Shown: positions 1 through 11,043, counted from the stretch's first letter. The stretch: 64,000 nt of DNA from Linnemannia schmuckeri (GCA_029449235.1 JANATG010000014.1:1364001-1428000), one strand, 5' to 3'. Numbers and translations: made by a program. The notes: generated by a model not told the origin, from the sequence alone.

Positions 1-3000
1 CTCCATGCTTCCCTGCCCGTTGAGGAGCCGTCTCTCTATCCCGAAGTCGTCGCCTACACTCGCCAAGGCCCAAAAAATACCCTACATCGAGTATGAGCTA
101 TACAAGCTCCGCCTGCAGAGACTCGGGGAGGCAGAACAGTCCATCTACATCCCCCCCATGGCCAAAGCGAACCTACAAGCACGAGATGACGACCTCTTCC
201 CCCTTATGGACAAGGTGAACGAGTTCTTGAAGAGCGAGCGACAGGTCATGTTGATCTTGGGAGATTCCGGTGCTGGCAAGTCAACATTCAACAAACACCT
301 CGAGCTGGAACTGCTGCGAGCATACAAGAGTGGCGATTCTATTCCTTTCTTCATCAACCTACCCGCCATCGACCAACCCGACAAGGAGATGATAGAGAAA
401 CACTTGGAGACCAACAACATTCCTAAAGACATGCGGCAGGAGATCAAGGAGCACCGTCGCCTCATCATCATTTGCGACGGCTACGACGAGAGTCAGCAGC
501 TGGTCAACCTTCATAAGACTAACATGCTGAATCAGACAGGGCAATGGAACACAAAGATGATCATCAGCTGCAGGAGCCAGTATCTGGGTCGGGACTACCG
601 TAGCCGATTCATACCCCAGAGCGGTGATCATTACGGTCGCTCATCCGCCCACCTCTTTCAGGAAGCCGTCATCGCCCCCTTCTCTAAGGAGCAGATAGAG
701 AATTATATTGACCAGTATGTACCCTTGGAGCCGCGGACCTGGACTACACAAGATTACATGGACAAACTCGTTCTGATCCCACACCTCATGGACCTCGTCA
801 AGAACCCTTTCCTCCTGACGCTCGCTTTGGAAGCATTGCCGCTCGTGATTAAGGATCAACAGGTTCTGGTGGACATCGAAATCACTCGTATTCAGCTCTA
901 CGACATCTTTGTGGAGCATTGGCTGGATGTCAACAAACGCCGTCTCGAGAGCAGCACTCTCACCCTCGAAGATCGCGAGATTCTGGACCAGCTCTTGGAT
1001 GCAGGATTCACTCTGATGGGTATCGACTACTCTACAAGGCTGGCATCAGCAATCTTTGAAAAGCAGGAGGGCAACCCTGTAGTCCAGTATGTCCACCTCA
1101 AGGACAAAGAGTCGTGGCGGGTCGAGTTCTTTGGTTCAGATCCAGAGGTCCGCATGCTGCGAGAGTCTTCGCCCTTGACCCGGTCTGGTCGTCTGTTCCG
1201 ATTCGTTCACCGATCTATCCAGGAATACTTTTTCTCCCGCGTCTTCTTCAATCCTAGTATTCGACACAACGATGATTCCTCCAAGCAGCCGGCTACTGAC
1301 ACTACCGACATTCAGTTGCTCGATGTCGAAGGCCCATTGTTCAAGCGCAGCCTTCTCAGTGAACCAGCCGTCATCCAGTTCTTGTGTGAGCGTGTTCAAA
1401 AGCACGCCGGTTACAAGAACCAGCTCCTTGCGATCATTCAACAATCCAAGACCGATGCCTCTGCTGCCATTGGTGCGACCAATGCCATTACCATTCTAGT
1501 TCGAGCCGGGGTCTCCTTCAATGGAGCCGACCTCCGAGGCGTCCGCATCCCAGGAGCTGACCTCTCTGGCGGCCAGTTTGATTCGGTCCAGTTCCAAGGA
1601 GCCGACTTGAAGAATATCAATTTTAAAAGCAGCTGGCTGAGACAGGTGAATTTCAGTGGTGCCCAATTGGAGGGTATCAGTTTCGGAGAGCAGCCTTACC
1701 TGAAATGCGCTAAAGGTGTCTATGCCTGCGCCTACTCGCCCGATGGAAAGAAGTTCGCCGTGGCCCAGGAAGGAACTAATATCGACATTTACGACACTGC
1801 AACCTGGATATCAACCCACCAGCTCGAACTTCGCAGGTCCAAAGTACTTTGTGTCGCCTTTTCACCTGACAGTCAAGCGATTGCCTTTGGTGACAACAAC
1901 ATGGTACGAGTGTGGGACTTTGCCAGCGGAAAGCCTATGCGGTACTCAGAGGGGCTGGGGGATCATACCAACACTGTCCGATCCGTGGCATTTTCGCCTT
2001 GTGGTAAGCAACTCGTTTCAGCCGGCAGAGACGCGAGAGTGCTAATATGGAACTTGGAGACTCGGCAGGTTCTCTTTACGTTCAGGGGCCACACCGATGA
2101 TATTTCAAGCGTCAAGTACTCACCAGATGGTCGGCAGGTGGCATCCGGTAGCACGGATGGAACGATTCGGTTTTGGAACGCAGAGTCAGGAGGATCAGGT
2201 GCCGTTTGGACCTCTCCTCATCGTTCAGTCTGGTCTCTCGCCTACTCTCCAGATGGGCAACGGATCGCAGTTGGCGGCAGCGATGGTTATGTTCAGCTCT
2301 GGAGCACCACCACTGGAGAGGCAAGCGCTGTTTTGAAAGGTCATACCGCATTTGTTACCAGCCTCGCCTTTTCTCACAACGGTCTATGGGTAGCTTCCGC
2401 CAGCGGTGACCATTCCGTCAAGCTGTGGGATGTTTCTGCCGGCACGCTCATCTCTGCCTTTGCTGGTCATGCTTATAGTGTTCGCGATGTGACATTTTCT
2501 CTGAACGATCAGCAGATCTCAGCAGGAGGTGAGGATGGCACTGTGCGGATGTGGGATGTGAATACAAAAGAGTCTACCATCGTCGGCCCACTGGTCCTTC
2601 CTGGACTCCGCAGCCCAGTTGTTTCCTATTCGCACGATGGTCGTTCTATCCTCTTTCCCAGGGACGATGGGGCCGTGCAACAGTGGGATGCTCGCACAGG
2701 TGCACTTGGGGTGATTATCCCCGTGCTATCCAAGCCTCTACAAAGAATTGCACCATCACCGGATGGTTCTCGACTCGCTGTCAGCATCTATGGAACCCTC
2801 ACTCTATGGAATTATCAAACCGCAACGGTTGGACCAGCACTTCCTGGAGATATCGCGACACTATTACATTTGGCGTTTTCACCCTGTGGTCGCTGGGTCG
2901 CTTCTGCGAACGCAAAGGCCGCACTACTGTGGGACCTTCAGGACATCCAGGAGGGGTATGCTATTGTCGATCTAAGAGGCATCGAGGGTCTTTATTGCTG

Positions 3001-3658
3001 TGATGTTGCATTCTCGCAAGGAGGGACTCCTCAGCTTGCAATCGCCGACTCGCTTGGTAGAGTCCAGCTCTTCGACCCACGAACAAGGATCCTCGTGAAG
3101 GAAACACGACTGAAGGAGACAAGAGCGAGCGCCATGTCCTACTCACCTGATGGTCAGCAGCTTGCTATCGGCAGCAATATAGGGTTCATCTATCTGTGGG
3201 ACCTTTTGTCGGACGTGCCTAGTATCGAGCTGAACGAGCGTAAGGGCGGGATCACGAGTCTGACTTACTCCTCTGGCGGCCAATGGATCGTTGCTGGGTT
3301 TGATGACAAGATTGTTCGGGTCATGCAGAAGCACCCGGCAGGGGACGAGGAGTCGGGGGTAGAGAGGTGGTCCTGTGTTGCTGTCGTAAATGCGTTCTAT
3401 GCAAAGGTCAACAGCATCAGGTGGAGCCCTACTGAAGCTCTGGAGTTTGTAACAGCCTGCTTTGATCGGTCTGTCCGTATCTGGAGAGTGGTGACCAAGA
3501 AGGACGGAGGTGTCTCAGTCGAGATGGTTTGGGGTTCTAACCTTAGACAGTTGTGTGCCTCGGATATGACGTTCAAGGACGCTGTTGGCCTTGATGGTAT
3601 CAATCAAAAGTTACTGACCCAGCGTGGTGCCACCGAGCAACCTTCATCGCCGAACTAG
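1..3658 (+). CDS. NLR-like NACHT / pentapeptide / WD40 protein (NLR-1), 5' end outside window
   Basis: Open from base 5 to the TAG at 3656-3658 (1217 residues from the first ATG), but a paralogue at 41382 has about 55 more N-terminal residues, so the true start is probably left of the window. Seen: Walker A GDSGAGKS (residues 86-93), Walker B LIIICDGYDES (about 151-161), a helical post-NACHT region ending near FVHRSIQEYFFS, a pentapeptide segment with A(D/N)L repeats (about 505-560), then 14 WD40 blades (from about 570), each ending in WD/WN/FD-type residues. Fourteen blades fit two seven-bladed propellers. Known of the family: fungal NACHT-WD40 proteins are STAND NTPases in which WD40 repeats sense and the NTPase oligomerises; several act in self/non-self recognition. 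Odd: bases 911-1599 are identical to 42456-43144. The protein ends with a short LLTQRGA motif shared by its paralogues. Family call is firm; ligand and effector are unknown. Confidence 0.88.
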   Translation, partial: SMLPCPLRSRLSIPKSSPTLAKAQKIPYIEYELYKLRLQRLGEAEQSIYIPPMAKANLQARDDDLFPLMDKVNEFLKSERQVMLILGDSGAGKSTFNKHLELELLRAYKSGDSIPFFINLPAIDQPDKEMIEKHLETNNIPKDMRQEIKEHRRLIIICDGYDESQQLVNLHKTNMLNQTGQWNTKMIISCRSQYLGRDYRSRFIPQSGDHYGRSSAHLFQEAVIAPFSKEQIENYIDQYVPLEPRTWTTQDYMDKLVLIPHLMDLVKNPFLLTLALEALPLVIKDQQVLVDIEITRIQLYDIFVEHWLDVNKRRLESSTLTLEDREILDQLLDAGFTLMGIDYSTRLASAIFEKQEGNPVVQYVHLKDKESWRVEFFGSDPEVRMLRESSPLTRSGRLFRFVHRSIQEYFFSRVFFNPSIRHNDDSSKQPATDTTDIQLLDVEGPLFKRSLLSEPAVIQFLCERVQKHAGYKNQLLAIIQQSKTDASAAIGATNAITILVRAGVSFNGADLRGVRIPGADLSGGQFDSVQFQGADLKNINFKSSWLRQVNFSGAQLEGISFGEQPYLKCAKGVYACAYSPDGKKFAVAQEGTNIDIYDTATWISTHQLELRRSKVLCVAFSPDSQAIAFGDNNMVRVWDFASGKPMRYSEGLGDHTNTVRSVAFSPCGKQLVSAGRDARVLIWNLETRQVLFTFRGHTDDISSVKYSPDGRQVASGSTDGTIRFWNAESGGSGAVWTSPHRSVWSLAYSPDGQRIAVGGSDGYVQLWSTTTGEASAVLKGHTAFVTSLAFSHNGLWVASASGDHSVKLWDVSAGTLISAFAGHAYSVRDVTFSLNDQQISAGGEDGTVRMWDVNTKESTIVGPLVLPGLRSPVVSYSHDGRSILFPRDDGAVQQWDARTGALGVIIPVLSKPLQRIAPSPDGSRLAVSIYGTLTLWNYQTATVGPALPGDIATLLHLAFSPCGRWVASANAKAALLWDLQDIQEGYAIVDLRGIEGLYCCDVAFSQGGTPQLAIADSLGRVQLFDPRTRILVKETRLKETRASAMSYSPDGQQLAIGSNIGFIYLWDLLSDVPSIELNERKGGITSLTYSSGGQWIVAGFDDKIVRVMQKHPAGDEESGVERWSCVAVVNAFYAKVNSIRWSPTEALEFVTACFDRSVRIWRVVTKKDGGVSVEMVWGSNLRQLCASDMTFKDAVGLDGINQKLLTQRGATEQPSSPN
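911..1599 (+). repeat. 689-bp identical tract, copy 1 (in NLR-1)
   Basis: Compared by eye base by base with 42456-43144: no mismatch or gap in 689 bp (constant offset 41545). Identity starts at the codons for VEHW after the NACHT core and stops inside the pentapeptide segment at FQGA. Flanking sequence differs within a few bases on both sides. Best read as a gene-conversion tract. Confidence 0.97.
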
Positions 3659-3963
3659 AGGTAGTGCCGAATAAATTATTATTCGTGATGGTCTTTGTTG
3701 AAGATAACGCGGAGAAGCAAACGCGTGTGTTGATCAGCATTCGCGATCAACACATATTATGTCAATCAATCATTTTCACCCCTGAAAGGTGATATCAGCA
3801 TTTGATTTGCACTTACAGACCTATTTATTGCTTTTGCTCGTCTGGGTCATAAACCTTACTTTGCTCCCTTCGACTTCTCTTCTTTCACCCACTTTCACTT
3901 ATTCTCTCTCCTTTCCTTCTTCTCACACTTCAACGCCCATCACACCTAGCTGCTGACAACTGC
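3659..3963. other. Intergenic, NLR-1 terminator side and GGA leader
   Basis: Holds the 3' end of NLR-1, with an AATAAA-like signal near 3670 (ataaattattatt), and a CT-rich leader (about 3830-3930) directly before the GGA start. No further gene is visible. Confidence 0.6.
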
Positions 3964-6918
3964 ATGATCCACATGAACTACGGCCAGCAACCAAAGTCAG
4001 TCCTCGAGACTTACATCGGTAATACACACTTATCTCACGATACACCTCAGGAACACTGCTATTCTTTCTAGTGTCAACTACTTTTTGGCAGTTGGGCGTG
4101 TCGTCCAGGCGCAAAACGCTTGCCATTGCATCACCTGTCTGCATCAATTCCAGAAAGGACAAACAGAACGATTTTACTCATCACCTTTTCTCTTCGTGTT
4201 TGTTACTACAACAGAGCGGGCCTGTGACCCTTCACGCTACGAACCAGACTTGGCCCTCAACCTCGAGATCTGCGATGTCATCAAGGAGAAACAAAAGAAC
4301 ACGCAAGTCAACTACCTCATCGTTCCTTGCATTGCAGTTGACAAGGAAGGAGAGGAAGATGGCGTTTTTTACCCAAAAAGATACAATGGATGACTAACCA
4401 CTTTTGCTGTTTTTCGTCAACCTACATCACCAACAGACCTCGAGAAGCGGCAGTCTATATCGTTCGCCTTATCAACAATCGTAATCTCCACGTCAGCATG
4501 CTCGCCCTTGCTGTAAGTTCAGCCCCATACAGGAAAAAAACGCACTCGCTCACCCCGTCACTTCACCCACCGCTGGATACATTTTCAGTTGCTCCAGGAA
4601 TGCCGTCTCTGACCCTTTTTTTTTTCTCTTTGCTGTGAATACAAAAAACAACAATAAATAGCTACTGGACAACTGTGTGAAGAACTGTGGATACCCCTTC
4701 CACCTCCAGATCGCAACCAAGGAATTCTTGAACGAGCTGGTCAGAAAGTTCCCCGAGCGACCCCTGGCTGTCTACACTCCCGCACAGAACAGGATTCTGG
4801 AGTTAATTCAGGAATGGTATCAGACTCTGTGCAAGTCTTCGCGGTACAAGGAAGATCTAGTCCATATCAAGGATATGCATCGACTCTTGTCCTACAAGGG
4901 ATACCGGTTCCCTCAACTCAAGGGCGACTCTGCCTCGGTGCTGAACCCTGTTAACGTAAGTCGGAATCATGGATTACCCGAGGCATCCAAAGGCTGCCAT
5001 AGCTCGTTATTTTGTATTAGTACTGTGCTCTGACAACCTTTTTTTACTCTTTTTTGCATTGTAGACTCTCAAATCGCCTGCAGAGCTGGAGGAGGAAGAC
5101 AGAGCAGCGCAATCAGCTGTAAGTTTGCTTCAGCGACAAGAAACAATGGACAATGGCAGTGGCTTCATGGGCTTTGACTCTGACTAATCGGACTGTGCAA
5201 TCGAATCTTGTTTTCCCACCATATGCATACAGAAACTGCAAGAACTCATCCGCCGCGGACGACCGGAGGACGTCGTGGCAGCCAACGAACTGGTCAAAAA
5301 GATGACAGGATACGTATGTCTATTTAACTTGCCATCGACACTGAAACAGATATTGGAACCAAAATCTTGGCAAAGTCGATGATCATCGCCCTAACTGACT
5401 CGTTTTTCATTTTCTCATTTTGGCGCAATTTATGGTTCATGTCTTTTAGGAGCAAGAAGAAAAGCCCGATTACGAGGAGGAGGCGTCGTCAGAACTGGAC
5501 AAGATTCTTCTCAAAGCAGTCCTGCTGACAGAAATGTTGAATGAGGTCAAGCCTGGCGAGTCCATCGGTCGCGGTGACAAGTTTGAGGTATTGACCAAGG
5601 AGCGCAGGATGTTCGCTTCCATGTTTTCTTTGCAGTCATTGGTACGGATCGTCGGCTCAAACTTGCCCTTTTGAATTTGATAATCTCTCAATAGGAACTA
5701 CTCAGCACATGCAAAGCAGCACAACCCAAGGTCCAAAAGTTCATTGGCGAAGCATCAGATGACGATGACATGGGTAAGTATCGTCTATTCATTCATTAAA
5801 CAGGATATCAGGTATACCAACGTGCTCAAACAGGATATTGACATCGTCCTCTTTGTTCATATTATCGTCGCAATTAGAGAAGCTGCTTCAAATCAACGAT
5901 GTAATCAACAATGTGATTGAGCAATACAACCAGGTCAAGAGTGGTCGCCTAGTCAAGTCAGCGGTTCCTTCAGTTGGACATGGCGACAATCACAATACTA
6001 GATCCAGTGGAGCACCAGCACAAAGCGAGTCATCGTTGATTGATTTAGTTGATTTCGGCGGTCCAGACGACAACAGCTCTCCAACAACGACATCAGCAGC
6101 TCCCGCACCACCAACGACAGGCAACTTGATGGATGATCTGATGAGTCTCAACTTTAATGACGGACCACCACCAGCATGGGGTGCAGCAGGAAGCATCTCT
6201 CTTGGTCGGTCCATCTCCCCAGCGGCGTCGTTCAACTCCAATTCTTCGTCATCCTTCAATGCTGGCGCTCCTCCAGGCTACAGTGTGTTTTCGTCGTCAT
6301 CGGGAGGAAACAACACGTCTAATTCAGGATCACCAGCATTTTCTAACAGTCCTATGATGCAACCAATGTCATCTTCCTCCAACGTAAATGCAAACTCTGG
6401 ATTTGACGATTTTGACTTTGTCTCCAACACCGGCGCCACCCAATCTGGACCTACCACAGGTACTATATCTTATATTTTCGTTGTTAACTGGCTTGTGTGG
6501 CTACAGAAAGCAATCGCTAAGAAGATACTAACTCCTGCCAACCCTTGTCCTCGGTTCCCCGCGATGTATAGTGGTGTTGTTGAACAAGAATGGATTGTTG
6601 ATCGAGCTAGATATCGAATACGTGGTCCCAGGAGATGTGAGTTCGATCAAGGCGGTGGCACATTTCTCCAACGCACATAGCAGCGCCATGTCCAGTCTGA
6701 CATTCCGTGTCGCTGTCCCCAAGAGTCTGCAATTGCAGTTAAATCCTCAGTCTGGTCAAGTATTGGCACCGTTCTCGAAGCGTTCGGTGACACAGTCGTT
6801 GAACATTAACAACACTACTCGCCAGCAACCTGTCCGTATTAAGTACCATGTCTCGTATGTTACTGATGGCAGGACGATAGAGGAGCAAGGCGAGTTCAAC
6901 CAGTTTCCTATGGTGTAA
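3964..6918 (+). CDS. GGA1: GGA-type clathrin adaptor (VHS-GAT-GAE)
   Basis: Ten exons: 3964-4018, 4215-4302, 4437-4512, 4662-4955, 5065-5118, 5233-5313, 5450-5587, 5695-5773, 5878-6459, 6572-6918; 597 residues, in frame. GGA proteins are Arf-recruited monomeric clathrin adaptors sorting cargo from the trans-Golgi to endosomes. Seen in order: a VHS domain (EPDLALNLEICDVIKEK, then LLDNCVKNCGYPFH), a GAT region (LQELIRRGRPEDVVAANELVKKM to INDVINNVIEQYNQV), a Ser/Asn/Gly-rich hinge with an acidic LIDLVDFGG clathrin-box-like stretch, and a C-terminal GAE ear (LLNKNGLLIELDIEY to the end). Start: first in-frame ATG, with VHS homology beginning almost at once. Intron 2 has a GC donor (4303). The last intron carries a TACTAAC branch site. 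Full-length and apparently intact. Confidence 0.93.
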
Positions 6919-7266
6919 TCGCTTCTCTGTAGGTGTTGCTTAAAAAATAAACAAACAAAAATTGATATCCTACATTTTCCTGATTCAGCAAAATCGTGTG
7001 AGACCTGGAATCATTTACGCCCCTAGTCTCGTGTTCCTGAAAGAAAGTGAAAGAAGCAAGAGGCGCTAGCACAAACGTTTCTTTAATCCCGGGACAGAGA
7101 GACCTAATCGAACCTTTTTTTTTTTAACTTTCAAGTGATGCAGACAGGAGAAAGAAGAAATGAGGGGACTGTGTTTTCAGTAGAGAAAGAGCCACATGCT
7201 CAAAAAAAAAGATAAAAAGGTAAGGTTCAATTTACAAAATAGGGTACCTAATCCCATGAGACTTAT

Positions 7267-7515
7267 TCAATCTTCTTTTCCTGAATAAATACTCCACTTT
7301 CGCAATAGTATTAATTGAATCGGCCAGTCGTCAGCAAACTGGTGTAAGTCCTTGCTTTGGGCCGGTATTTGGATGATGAATTGCTCGAGGCTGGGATCAC
7401 GTGTATTGTGGCGACTCAGGTATATCGCCCATTGGAAGCTTGGTGTTGACATTCTGTCCTGGACGTAGGTTCGAGGCAGGAGGCCATTAAATAACTGACT
7501 ATCGTAGGCCAGCAA
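7267..7515 (-). CDS. Unrecognised short ORF, possible last exon
   Basis: A minus-strand frame ends at a TGA near 7267 and stays open upstream past the internal Met to about 7560, where a CCACCAG acceptor-like sequence lies (minus sense). Its composition is protein-like rather than low-complexity, with many charged and aromatic residues (for example DRMSTPSFQWAIYLSRHN and DDWPIQLILLRKW). I recognise no family and found no convincing upstream exon or promoter. It could be the last exon of a minus-strand gene, a gene remnant, or chance. Confidence 0.18.
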   Translation of the reverse strand: MLAYDSQLFNGLLPRTYVQDRMSTPSFQWAIYLSRHNTRDPSLEQFIIQIPAQSKDLHQFADDWPIQLILLRKWSIYSGKED

Positions 7516-9090
7516 TGGATCAACGAGAATGTTGGTAGCACTGGGCAGTCTGGTGGATCACGAGAATTAGTGGGGGTTGCGATACATGCCAGCTTTGGGT
7601 GGAGACTCCCATCCGTTTCTTTTGATTTTTTTTGTTCTATATTTTTGTACTTCTTGGTTGCAAAGTAAAGAGGGAATGGTAAGAGTCCATGGCGATGGCT
7701 ACTCATTATTTTGGTGTCCATTGATAGCCCACCTTTTCGTTCATCTTTTTTCATCTTTCGAAGAATATGCGACAGATCAAAGACTTCTAACAGCTATAGG
7801 AACAGTAGGATGTGTCGTGGTATCAATTGGCGAAAGGCTCGCTTTTTTTTTATTTAATACGGGCTACTGGCTAAGCGTACCATTAAAAAGCAGTTGGTTT
7901 GGTTATCTTGATCTTGCTTTCTCAAGCTTAGAGGAACTAGGATGTGATCACGACAAAAACGCGAAACACACAATAGTTACAAAGAAAGTATATTGATCCC
8001 ACAGCGATCGATACGAGAGTGAGGCTTACAGGGGTAGTAGATTCGAGTACAAGGGCAAGCAAAAAACGAGGATAGAAAGAAAAAGGAGGGTTCGGTAAAA
8101 GTAAAAGCGAAAGGGTCCGGAGGAATTGATTGCCGAGAAGGTGTACTGTACACGCAAGGAGAAAGGGTTCAGTTGATAGTTTGTGTGCAAGGGAAAAGGA
8201 GAAAGAAGAGAGATGAAGAGGAATTACCACGCCGTATCAAGATGCAACAAGAAGGAAGAGAGAGAAGGAAAAATAGGTGCGAATAAAGAAAGGGCGCCTC
8301 GTTCATCTTTTCCCTGTTCTTGTTTCCTTCTTTGCGTACCATTGGTAGACACCCCTTTTGAAGATGACAAAGAGCAAGAAAGAAAGAGCCGTCGGCTCGG
8401 AATTGCACGTGCAAAGTGCGGGGAAATACTCACACAGTATTCGCACAGTGGTAAAAATGGACTGAAGAACGTACGCAACACACGACAAACAAAGGGGGAT
8501 GAATTGCATCCGTGGAAAACAAAAAAGTTGTGCGGAGCAGCGGGGCTCCTTTTGGGCTAGGGTCAAGGGTAGAGAAGCGAAACGAGGTTGTTGTTTCTTC
8601 TTCTAATCCGTTCTATGTGGGGAAGGAAAGGAGGAGAACCAAAAACAAATAGTCGTTGTCGCCAGAAACGATCATTCTTATCAAGAAGGTCACTCCTAGC
8701 GAAGGGAGAAGGAGACGAGCCGGTATTTGTGTATGTCTGTGTGCACAATTGAGGAGAATGCAAAGAAACAAAAACAACGACGGGTGCACGAATACAAACA
8801 TACGCAAACAAAAGAGAGAGGATAAACGAGAGGAGATAAAGAGGAAGGAGAAAGAGAAAAGCGAAGCGCGCTGTCTAAAGCAATCGATCGTTTTTTGTTG
8901 GCATTGAGACGGAACAGATTTCAAGGGGCGAGTGAACACTTTTGATGTTTTGCTTTCGTTGTTTGTTCTATGTTTGTTTGTGTGTATGTGTATGTGTATG
9001 TGTGTAAAAGGGATTGATTTTTTTGTATATACCCTTTCGGCTTGCTAGTTGCCTTTCATTACTCCATGGCCTGACCAACCAGGGGAGGAT

Positions 9091-9097
9091 TATTTAA
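9091..9097 (+). promoter_or_regulatory. TATA-like element of SCP2
   Basis: TATTTAA about 115 bp upstream of the proposed ATG at 9212, followed by a CT-rich leader and CAACAACAACA just before the start. The spacing matches clearer TATA boxes upstream of both SDR genes and the chromate transporter. Confidence 0.4.
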
Positions 9098-9211
9098 GAA
9101 GCACACTTTTTTCACGCCCCCCTTTTCTCTTTTTTTTCTTTTCTTCTTCTTTGTTCACTCCACACCACCACTCTTCAACCAAACCCACCCCTCCACTCAC
9201 AAACAACAACA

Positions 9212-10174
9212 ATGTGTAAGTCCACTCTCCTTTCATCACTCACACTCATTGCTAGTCTCGTCATCGCTCTTGCATGCTAGAAGTTTGCTCGTAATGCTTG
9301 CTTGTTTACCTTACATACGACAGCGGCAACAACAACATCAAACACCATCAACAACCACGTCTTCCAGCTGACTCCGGAGATATTAGCCGATACTCTACCT
9401 GCAAGGTAGCCTGCCAGAATGGACGTTACCTTTGGCCTTTCTTGTAACACCACTGTTGACTCCCTTCTTCGGTGTCCGGAGCGAATTTCTGCAAGAGCCG
9501 TCGACAATGCAGTTCACAACCGGCCTAGACAGGAGAACAACGACGCACAGGATGCTAGCAGCCGAGGATTGGATCCCTCTCGGGTCACCTTATCTCCAAT
9601 TGCGATCTTCACCATGAACAGCACACCAGCAACAGCAACAGCAGCAGCAAAGCAAAAGCAATTTCAGCGACGTCCCTATGTAGATACTACCATTGTAAAA
9701 CCACCCCGTGTTGACCCTGACAATACATTAATTCTTTTCTTTCTCCCTATTCTTGTTCGCCCCTCTTTCACAGCTCTTATCGTCGAAGGTTTCCAGTCCT
9801 CTGCTCTCCTCAACCAGATCGATGAGCATCTCAAGACCCTCTCCGAGGCCGAGCGCAAGGAGCAGGTCAACAAAGTCAAGGGTGTCTTCCAGTTCAACGT
9901 CAAGAACAAGGACAACAAGGTTGCCACCTGGACCTTCGACTTGAAGAATGGCACCGGTGCCATGCACAAGGGAACCGTCAATGGTCTCAAGCCCGACATT
10001 GTCATCGACATTGCCGATGCTGACTTTATCGCTCTTGCTGAGGGCAAGGCCAACGGACAGAAGCTCTTCATGTCTGGAAAGATCAAGGTCAAGGGTGCCA
10101 TCATGATGGCCACCAAGCTCGACTCCGTCCTCAACGCCGCCAAGGACAAGTCTGGCTTTAAGGCCAAGTTGTAA
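9212..10174 (+). CDS. SCP2: Sterol carrier protein 2 (SCP2) domain protein
   Basis: Two coding exons: 9212-9215 (ATG plus one base) and 9774-10174; 134 residues starting MSLIVEGFQSSALL. Single-domain SCP2 proteins bind and transfer sterols or fatty acyl lipids, usually in peroxisomes or cytosol. Seen: one SCP2 fold, with GVFQFNVKNKDNKVATWTFDLKNG, GLKPDIVIDIADADFIALAEGK and the helix GQKLFMSGKIKVKGAIMMATKL; it ends FKAKL. Its length matches stand-alone fungal SCP2 proteins. The tiny first exon is chosen because GTAAGT follows ATGT, CTTTCACAG precedes CTCTTATC, and the join gives the usual N-terminus. The frame also stays open upstream inside the intron, so a longer N-terminus cannot be excluded by frame alone. 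The intron is unusually long (558 nt). Confidence 0.85.
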
Positions 10175-11043
10175 ATACTTTTCCCCCTCCTTTTTCTTTT
10201 CACCACTCCCGAAAAAGATGCGAGAGGGTTTTCAACCTTTCCTTCTCGCGCTTTTGTAACGTCGAATTAAGATTTCTCTGCGAATAAAACCCAATGTATT
10301 CTATCTTCACTTCTGTGGATCTATTGCAATTGTGTTGTGTGAACGAGTTTAAGAGATGAAGAGAGAGGGAGAGACGTAGCGCAGAAGCATGTGTATCAAG
10401 ATCCAAGATGGCTATAACTAAGCTATTAAAGGCCATCTTTTTCAAGTGCAAGAGCAAGTAGGATTTCTCTTTCATACTTAAGAATCAAGATGACCGCATG
10501 CACGCCTAATTTTGAGCGTGTTTCTCTCTCCACACAGAAGAGTGACACCGTCCTTCTCTTTCGTTTCCCTCGTCGGCGCCCTTTTCCTTCCCCCTCTTTT
10601 GCACATGTCTGTCTCTTTTGCCGCCTCTCCCTTGAATCGACTCGAATCACACCTACGCACAATTTAAGTTAATCTATTTACACCCCTTAACATCTGTCAC
10701 GTGCGCCGTGAGACTGCCAAATCTCGAAATGGCAAGCAAACAGATCCCTTTAAAGCTTTTTCTTTTTTTTTATGTCCTTGCAACTCATTCAAGTATACAA
10801 CCAAAGGAACAGTAACGACGCCACGCGCCTTTCAACAGGAGAAGTTCATTATACATCGCACGCCAAACGGGAAACAAGGAAGGGCGAACAGAAACTTTAC
10901 ATCAACAACCGCAGCTCATACCCATCACTCGTCGCTCCACACAGTCTCGCATTCACCTTCAGTGTCTTGAACTACAAGAGCACAGCGGACGCCACCAAAC
11001 AAAACAACCACATACTCATACGCACATACCAACACACGCAGCC
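10175..11043. other. Intergenic, SCP2 3' region and RRP40 leader
   Basis: 870 bp. The 5' half is the SCP2 3' untranslated region (AATAAA near 10283). The second half is the RRP40 promoter and a long leader rich in CA and AAC. No gene was recognised. Confidence 0.5.

Larger units (their letters stand above)
6919..9211. other. Long intergenic region, GA-rich block, no clear gene
   Basis: 2.3 kb between GGA and SCP2. About 8030-8880 is strongly purine-rich on the + strand (GAAAG/GGAGA runs), the mirror of the CT-rich leaders elsewhere. About 8976-9004 is a TG/TATG microsatellite. One unrecognised minus-strand frame near 7267-7515 is listed separately. No tRNA or other RNA gene was seen by eye. 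Confidence 0.5.

Noticed and set aside
6460..6506. Short last intron in GGA ending at CTACAG 6506
   Set aside because: It leads to an in-frame stop at once. The acceptor at 6571, after a TACTAAC branch site, restores the ear domain.
9419..9773. Longer SCP2 N-terminus from the upstream open frame
   Set aside because: The upstream part resembles no SCP2 protein and lies between good splice sites. The short form gives the standard N-terminus.
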